From assembly GCF_026230105.1 (NCBI RefSeq), contig NC_079479.1, positions 13,837,734 to 13,901,733 of the forward strand: 64,000 nt of DNA. The letters are read 5' to 3'. Both the position numbers and the translations under genes were made by a program. Positions 58,321 to 64,000 of this stretch are shown piece after piece. Origin of the DNA: Diorhabda sublineata. Lineage: Eukaryota; Arthropoda; Insecta; Coleoptera; Chrysomelidae. Each line of letters begins with the position of its first letter. The stretch's first letter is position 1. The notes beneath the pieces are model-generated. The model made no database searches. It had not been told where the DNA came from and worked only from the letters and a program-made list of their open reading frames with translations.

Positions 58321-58640
58321 GACTGTTCCAACTCCAAAACTGTGACCAAAATCAACTAAATTGTGCGTGCAGTCTGTGCGAAACTAGTGCCAAAAAATCT
58401 GACTCCTAACCAAAAGCTCTTGAAAGGTTAGTAAAAGATCTGCTTTGAAAGAGACCCGATTTGAATCGATGGAAGGGCTTAAGCAAAAAACGGCAGAGTT
58501 CCTAAAGGCGCTCACCAAAGAAGATTTCCAGCACTACTTCGATCAATGGAAAGAGGGAAGTATATTGAAGGAGAGCATTCGAATGTAGAATAATTTTTAT
58601 AATGAACCAATCTTGTTATTCAATAGCCAGACCTCGTATA
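58321..58640 (+). pseudogene. internally deleted mariner, copy C (tandem to B)
   Basis: Begins GTGACTGTTCCAACTCCAAA, the same point at which copy B begins. It runs through CAAACTAGTGCCAAAAAATC and the shared deletion junction to SMEGLKQKTAEFLKALTKED then FQHYFDQWKEGSILK. It ends with the untranslated end CATTCGAATGTAG...ATAGCCAGACCTCGTATA. It has a further 27-bp deletion within the LLRQQVC...FLE block (AAAAGCTCTTGAAAGGTTAG). Copy B lacks the 3' end and copy C the 5' end, so B-C is a tandem array with one outer 3' terminus. Confidence 0.9.
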
Positions 58641-58859
58641 TTATGATGAGGTTCACTGAAAAGTTCATGGAAATGTACAATTCTTCAATTGATGTGATTT
58701 TTGTATGGATTTTGTATACAGAATGTTTATAAAAACAAGATTCTTTCGCAATATCTATTTTAATACCTATTTATTATTAATCTCTTACATTTTTTTTGGT
58801 AAACTTTGACAAAATTCAACATAAAACATCCAAATTTGGGTATTATTCAACAAAAATAA

Positions 58860-59110
58860 GAGCTGGTATGAAGCAAGCCACATTCTACATGTGTAAACAA
58901 TCAAATGCTCCACTCATATCTCCTTGGATGAAGAAGATACTATAGAACATGTCATCTCCGAAAGATCCCAGCACCCTCACACGACGAGCCCAACATTGAC
59001 GTTAAATACTTCAAGCTAGAGTTCCTTATCATGTATCGACCTTTAGCAGCTTTGAATCTGACACGTAAGGTCACTAACTCAACTTTGCATTATGATGGAG
59101 GAATTTACAT
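58860..59110 (+). pseudogene. possible LINE C-terminal zinc-domain scrap
   Basis: The plus strand reads ISLDEEDTIEHVISERSQHP, which resembles the C....(E)EDT.EH(V/L)...C segment of the C-terminal domain of R1/Jockey-type LINEs. The flanking Cys residues are lost. TLHYDGGIYIHSAYKK further on is unassigned. Confidence 0.4.
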
Positions 59111-59119
59111 CCACTCAGC

Positions 59120-60560
59120 CTACAAAAAAGTTAGGAAAAATGAGTTAACCAATAGTGGAAAGATGTAAATTAGGAGAAAGGATGTCTGTGAATCAGTAAA
59201 TACCTTCAAGCAGATCCTACTCAAAGAAAATGGAGTTAACTGGAAAAGGATGAAGAAGCTTGAAGAAAAGCAAGTATGAGACTTTGTAAAATCTTTTATA
59301 CAGATTGCATTCAATGAAAAATGAAGTTAACAGCAAGTTGAAGGTAGAAGATTATGGAAAACAACATCTGGGACTCTACAAATACCTTTTACGAATCTTA
59401 CTCAAATAAAATGAAATTGATAAAATGTTTATAGAAGATTAGAAGAATGGACCCCTGGGACACCCTGGGGAGGTTAACAGGGAATTGGAGGAATAGATTG
59501 AGAAAACGGAGGTCTGAGATTCTTGAGAAGAAGAAGATTGAGCGGTAAGCTCTTTCAAACAAAGAAAATGAAGTTAAGAGAGTCATAAGTAATTGTATTG
59601 AAGAAATCGAGGTCCGAAACTCTGTAAATTGGAGATGGTTATCAATGAAAATGAAGTTAACAGAAAGTTGTACGTAGAAAATTATGGAATAGAACATCGG
59701 GGACTCTACAAATTTAATACCTTTCACGAATCGTACTCGAAGAAAAGAAAATTATTAGAATGTTTAAAGGAGAAGATTGGAAGAATGGACCCCTGGGACC
59801 TCCAGGAGAGGTTAACAGGGAATGAGAGAAATAGATTGAGAAAAAGAGGTCTGAGACTCATGGAAAGAAGAAGATTGAGTGATAAGCTCTATCAAACAAA
59901 GAGAATGGAGTAAGGAGAAAGTAGAAAAGGGGAGATTGGAGAAATATCATCACGAGCGTTTGTAAGTCGCCTTCTGCCTGTTCCAAGTCGCCTACGAAAA
60001 GACCCAGTATCCTTATAACGCTGTCAAACCGCTGATCGAGTCATTAGTAATTGGATTGGAGAAATGGATGGTGACCAAAGAAAATGATGTTGATATTAAA
60101 AGAACTGGATTACCTAGAGAAACCGCCCCAAAAAAGGTGAAGAATCAAAACCTATCACAAAACCGATGCAGAAAATCATGGCGAAGTTCAATACTATGAT
60201 TGTTTCGGATGTCTTCCAATAAGAAAATGAAGATAGAGATTTTGTTGATGGTTACAGCAAAGGAGAACAATATTTCATAAATGGAGACCTGAGATTCAGT
60301 GAACACTTTTATATGGACCAAATAGAATGAAGTTAAGGAGAATAGATCACCTAGAGAACACATCTCCTCAAAAAAGTACCTCTTCTTAGAAAAAAGAAGA
60401 TTGTGGTGGCGGAGGTCTTGGATACTTTACGTAGATTGTATTACAAGAAAATGGAACTAACAAGGAATGGAGAGGAGAATATTAATAATGAAACTAACAA
60501 AAACAAAATATGCGAAAAAAAAATCAACAGAAAAGCAAGAAGAAGGCTACGAGTGAGAGA
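59120..60560 (+). repeat. purine-rich repeat tract with a 338-bp tandem duplication
   Basis: For about 1.4 kb the plus strand is strongly purine-rich, the reverse of the tract at 15.5 kb. It contains a clear duplication with landmarks ATGGACCCCTGGGA (59447/59785), GTTAACAGGG (59473/59811) and GGGACTCTACAAAT at a 338-bp period; unit 1 is about 59310-59575 and unit 2 about 59648-59915. A shorter motif, GAAAATG(A/G)AGTTAAC, recurs irregularly through the whole tract (near 59228, 59320, 59565, 59648, 60330, 60450). Unit 2 is open for 94 codons (Lys/Arg/Glu-rich) but unit 1 has stops in that frame, so the ORF is probably a by-product of the purine bias. Confidence 0.85.
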
Positions 60561-60564
60561 TGAA

Positions 60565-63060
60565 TTTCCAAGAGTCCATTAGTGAAAAAAACCTTCTATT
60601 TTATCATGCTTTAATCCACCTCTAGGAGTGTAGGAAGTTATAAATCTTTCATAACAAATATCGATATTATCCACTACAAATTTCACCTCTTTATTAATTA
60701 AAAATTGATATTTTTTCTCTTTTTGATATACAGGATATTTAAAAAAAATGATTCCGTCTCTGGGATGGATAGAAATATTTGGGGTTTGATCAGTGAAAAA
60801 TTTTCTTCGCGTAAATGGGACACCATCAATAAAACGAAATAAAACGAATAAAACTCCAAATATTTTTTTTGCTTCTATTTGTCATTTACCCTATAAACTA
60901 AAAATCTATTCCATATGTATTCGTTTAAAGCCTCATATAGTAGTTAACAGAAATTCTTCTTTTCTTATTTACGTTTTCTGTTATTTCATTGTATTCTTTT
61001 GTTGTTTCTTCGTGTTTTTCATCATAACTAACTATTATAAACGGAATAAAAATATTAGTTTCGGTCCACTGCTTTCAGTCTTAACATATTTCCGTTAAAT
61101 CATCTCCTTTGAATAGACGTACGAAATAGAAAAATAGTACATTCAATTACTGAAATCACACGCTCCGATTATTAAAACGCAATCTACCAAGATATTATCT
61201 TTAAGATTATAAGTGCGAAAGATGTGCACCTGTGGAACGTTCAACCGACACTTTTCGATTTAATTCGATACAATTTTCTATTCATGCATATTTCTACACT
61301 TTATCTATGTATCATCCCCTGAAGAAAAATTCCAATGTTTGATAAAACTAATGATGATTCATGACTTCATTATAATTTGTTGGATGACTAGGGGGTGTTA
61401 ATTTCCAATGCTACGTCACTGATTCGTGGTTGTTCACGTGCACACCGAACTATACGAGGGCTGTAAAATATATTTGCGCGTGTTTTAAAAGATTCTCACT
61501 AATAGTTAAAACATTTTTGACGGTTAGTTCCTGTTTCATAATCGTATAAGTGAAGTGAAGATCCTTTACTACTGCAAAATCTTAAGCAGCTGGATTGGAA
61601 AGTATCAGCTGAGCGATCAAGAATGTCAAGAAGCGCGATAATCATCAAAAACCTTCACCAAATGGTACTGGACAACGGTCAGATTAGGCGAGGAAGATGG
61701 AAGAGGCTATGGGCTAAACAAAAGTGGATTTTACCATACATGGACTGAAAAATTCCACTAGTTTACAGTACATCTGTTGCCAAAGGGATATCAGCTAATT
61801 GCTGACTATATATTCTATTTTCAACTATAGCTTCTAAGCGTGCACTGAGTGGGTGAAGAATAAAAAATATATGTTTAAAACAAACCTCATCAATAAAAAT
61901 TTATCATTGGGTGTACCAAGCTTGGCAGACTATAGAATGGTCTGGGCTAAATTACCCAGGTTTCAACTAAGCTTGTGCCATTATAAGTTTGCCAAGGCCG
62001 CGTTTCCAGCGTTGGCTCGAGCTAAGCCCCGACGTTCAAGTCTGGAGGCTCCTACATGGGCTATCTTCGCAAGTTTTGGATCTTTGTCCATTTTTCGACG
62101 TGAATATTGGAGCATTTACAGATAAATTTGACCCATCGTGTGACCCTCAAAAAAGCATAGATCCTCCAGACCTGTATTATATAAATTTAAGTTTAAGTGT
62201 TCTATGTTTAAACACAATCTTGTATTACTAGATATGGCTGGTTATACGAAACTAGACAAAATGAAATAAATCATACACTAATCATTTGTACAAAACAATC
62301 AATCCAAGTGTTTTACAGTAACTAATCAACCCTTATCATCGTTTGGACGTTTCCAAGGACCTTTGACCGCACTATTAGTTTCCAACTTGAAGAAAGATTA
62401 ATTATTTTTATTCTTAGCTACAGGGAAATCACGATTTGTCAAATGCTCCCATACAATGGACTGACAATAAAACGTGAGAAATAATGTCGGTTGAACGGTA
62501 CAAGTAATTGAAGTCTTTCTATTCTATAGCATGAATAATTTGACACAAATACGTCCGATCGAATTTGGATTAATGGTCGTTTTCTGTGTTACAAGACATT
62601 GTAGACATTCAAGATTGCAAGCGAGAGTTTTAAAATAGAACGTACCTGCTTATAGGAAAAAAAATCTAGTTTAGAATCATGCTAATCGTATGTTTTCTGA
62701 TTCAACAACAAATTAGTTCTAGTATTTAATACTCTAAGGTATTATTTACTTGTTTTAGTAGAAAAAGTTTGTGGAGACAAAAAAAACCGTACATTTTTAG
62801 ACAGCTTAGAAGTAGGCGTTGACTGAAAATGTTGTCAATTTTTTCTTGACATTTCATCATTATCTTGACATCAAATGTGTCATGTATTAACATTACGTCT
62901 GATTTAACACAACAAAATCAGAAAAAATCGTGAGTTATTCCATTTAAAATCGTCTAATTAGCAAAACCGACCCATTTTAGATTTTGGTGTAACTTTGATA
63001 AACTCTTCTCGGGGGTCTCAAAGAACAAAATTCACATCAATTCAATTCACAAAACTGATT
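60565..63060. other. gene-poor stretch
   Basis: No recognisable element. Two overlapping ORFs at 61853-62231 lie in a GC-richer patch (KFAKAAFPALARAKPRR in one frame) but match nothing I know. A run near 61600-61740 has a weak LINE-like look without a diagnostic motif. Confidence 0.4.
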
Positions 63061-63070
63061 TATCCTGTCC

Positions 63071-63540
63071 TGTTCATTGTTTAATTTGGTAAATTGATTT
63101 ATCGAATGAGTGCGGTTCTGTTCATTGTTTAATTTGATTAACTAATGTGTCGAGTAAGTCCTGTCCTGTTCATTGTTTACTTTGGCAAATTGATTTATCG
63201 AGTGAGTCCGGTCCTGTTCATTATTTATTTTGACAAATTAATCAATCGAGTCGACTCGATGCTGTTCATTATTTAATTTGATGAGCTATTGTGTCGAGTA
63301 AGTCCTGTCCTGTTCATTGTTTACTTTGGCAAACTGATTTATCGAGTGAGTCCGGTCCTGTTCATTATTTATTTTGATAAATTAATCGATCGAGTCGACT
63401 CGATGCTGTTCATTATTCAATTTGATGAGCTATTGTGTTGAGTAAGTCTTGTCCTGCTCATTCTTTACTTTGGCAAACTGATTTATCGAGTCAGTCCGGT
63501 CCTGTTCATTTTTCACTTTATTAATTGAACTTATCGGTGC
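63071..63540. repeat. 48-bp satellite organised as a 144-bp trimer
   Basis: Ten monomers start at TGTTCATT or a variant at 63071, 63119, 63167, 63215, 63263, 63311, 63359, 63407, 63455 and 63503, each exactly 48 bp apart. Three monomer types alternate. A has ...TTACTTTGGCAAA(T/C)TGATTTATCGAGTGA, B has ...TTATTTTGA(C/T)AAATTAATC and C has ...TTTGATGAGCTATTGTGT. The order is A'-C'-A-B-C-A-B-C-A-B. Each B/C junction contains the perfect 16-bp palindrome ATCGAGTCGACTCGAT (63245-63260, 63389-63404). A degenerate eleventh monomer follows. Confidence 0.95.
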
Positions 63541-63559
63541 TGTATCAGTATTTTGATGA

Positions 63560-64000
63560 ATTAATGTTCCTTTTACATCAATTCAATTTTTTTTTCAAAT
63601 TAATAGTAGTTTTTATAATTTTTTGTCTTTCAAAATACCGGCTTACCATATTTAATTTTTTTTTTCAATTTTCAAATATTTACATGAATGCATTTATTTC
63701 TGACGGGAAGTAATTTTAATCCATAAGTATAAACGTCCAAATTTTTGTTGTAAAAAATGCTTTTACATGCCCTAAAAATGGAAATAACAAAATAAGTTAT
63801 ATAAAAGTTAAACATAGGATTAGTAGATTTTGTGTTTATCAAATTTTCATCTCTTATTCAACACGTTCTTTTCAAAACTTTGAGACTGGGATTTTTTAAA
63901 ATTTCTAGTTATGTTCTATGAAGACTGGGCTACTCAAATCAACTTGTGGCTCAATTTTCACTATGATTCATATGCCTATTCCCGCATGAGTTTTTACTTC
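63560..64000. other. gene-poor end of window
   Basis: Homopolymer-rich AT sequence, nothing recognised. Confidence 0.6.

Noticed and set aside
59629..59913. 94-codon Lys/Arg/Glu-rich ORF
   Set aside because: It lies in a purine-rich duplicated tract, and the other unit of the duplication has stops in the same frame.
61853..62231. ORFs of 90 and 80 codons
   Set aside because: Overlapping frames in a GC-richer patch without homology signature or splice signals.
1..64000. tRNA, rRNA or CRISPR features
   Set aside because: I looked for T-loop/acceptor patterns, rRNA-like conserved words and regularly spaced direct repeats with unique spacers. The only regular repeats are satellites without spacers.

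Overview
This window reads as AT-rich nuclear DNA from an insect. There is no long uninterrupted gene and no bacterial-style gene organisation. The signs are short exons bounded by GT/AG splice signals, an interstitial CCTAA (TTAGG-type) tract, a probable insect odorant-receptor gene, and many decayed transposons of typical insect families (mariner, Helitron, Crypton-like, hAT, pogo, non-LTR retrotransposons). The order cannot be fixed from the sequence; a beetle or another insect with a repeat-rich genome would fit. Nearly all conceptual ORFs of 60-130 codons are chance ORFs or transposon remnants.

Layout. 1-6 kb is mostly featureless apart from a three-copy tandem repeat (1.1-1.6 kb). 6.0-11.6 kb carries phase-consistent exons of a membrane protein whose last recognisable exon matches the C-terminal region of insect odorant receptors. 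A decayed mariner lies in its large intron. 11.9-15.1 kb holds an internally deleted mariner, a second transposase scrap, a Helitron N-terminal fragment and a MITE. 15.5-16.8 kb is a long pyrimidine-rich tract. 17-24 kb has tandem repeats, a Helitron helicase scrap, a 430-bp MITE and a LINE 3' end. 26-38 kb is a graveyard of LINE, pogo, hAT and mariner remnants with one hammerhead-ribozyme-like repeat. 39.5 kb has the telomere-like tract. 41-55 kb holds at least six more mariner-type remnants, an R1/Jockey-like LINE, and two further copies of the hammerhead repeat. 56-57 kb holds a tyrosine-recombinase (Crypton-like) remnant that still has its catalytic signature. 58.0-58.6 kb holds two tandem copies of the same internally deleted mariner seen at 12 kb. 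59-60.5 kb is purine-rich with a 338-bp duplication. 63.1-63.5 kb is a 48-bp satellite organised as a 144-bp trimer.

The two strongest leads are as follows. First, a dispersed repeat, at 26.36, 42.78 and 49.98 kb, has a minus strand that folds as a minimal hammerhead ribozyme of the type known from Penelope-like retroelements; the helix II base pairs covary between two copies. Second, a mariner-derived non-autonomous family is represented by three copies that share one deletion junction, which removes the catalytic core. The only candidate host gene is the odorant-receptor-like gene, and it may be a pseudogene. All homology statements come from recognising motifs by eye; no database was searched.
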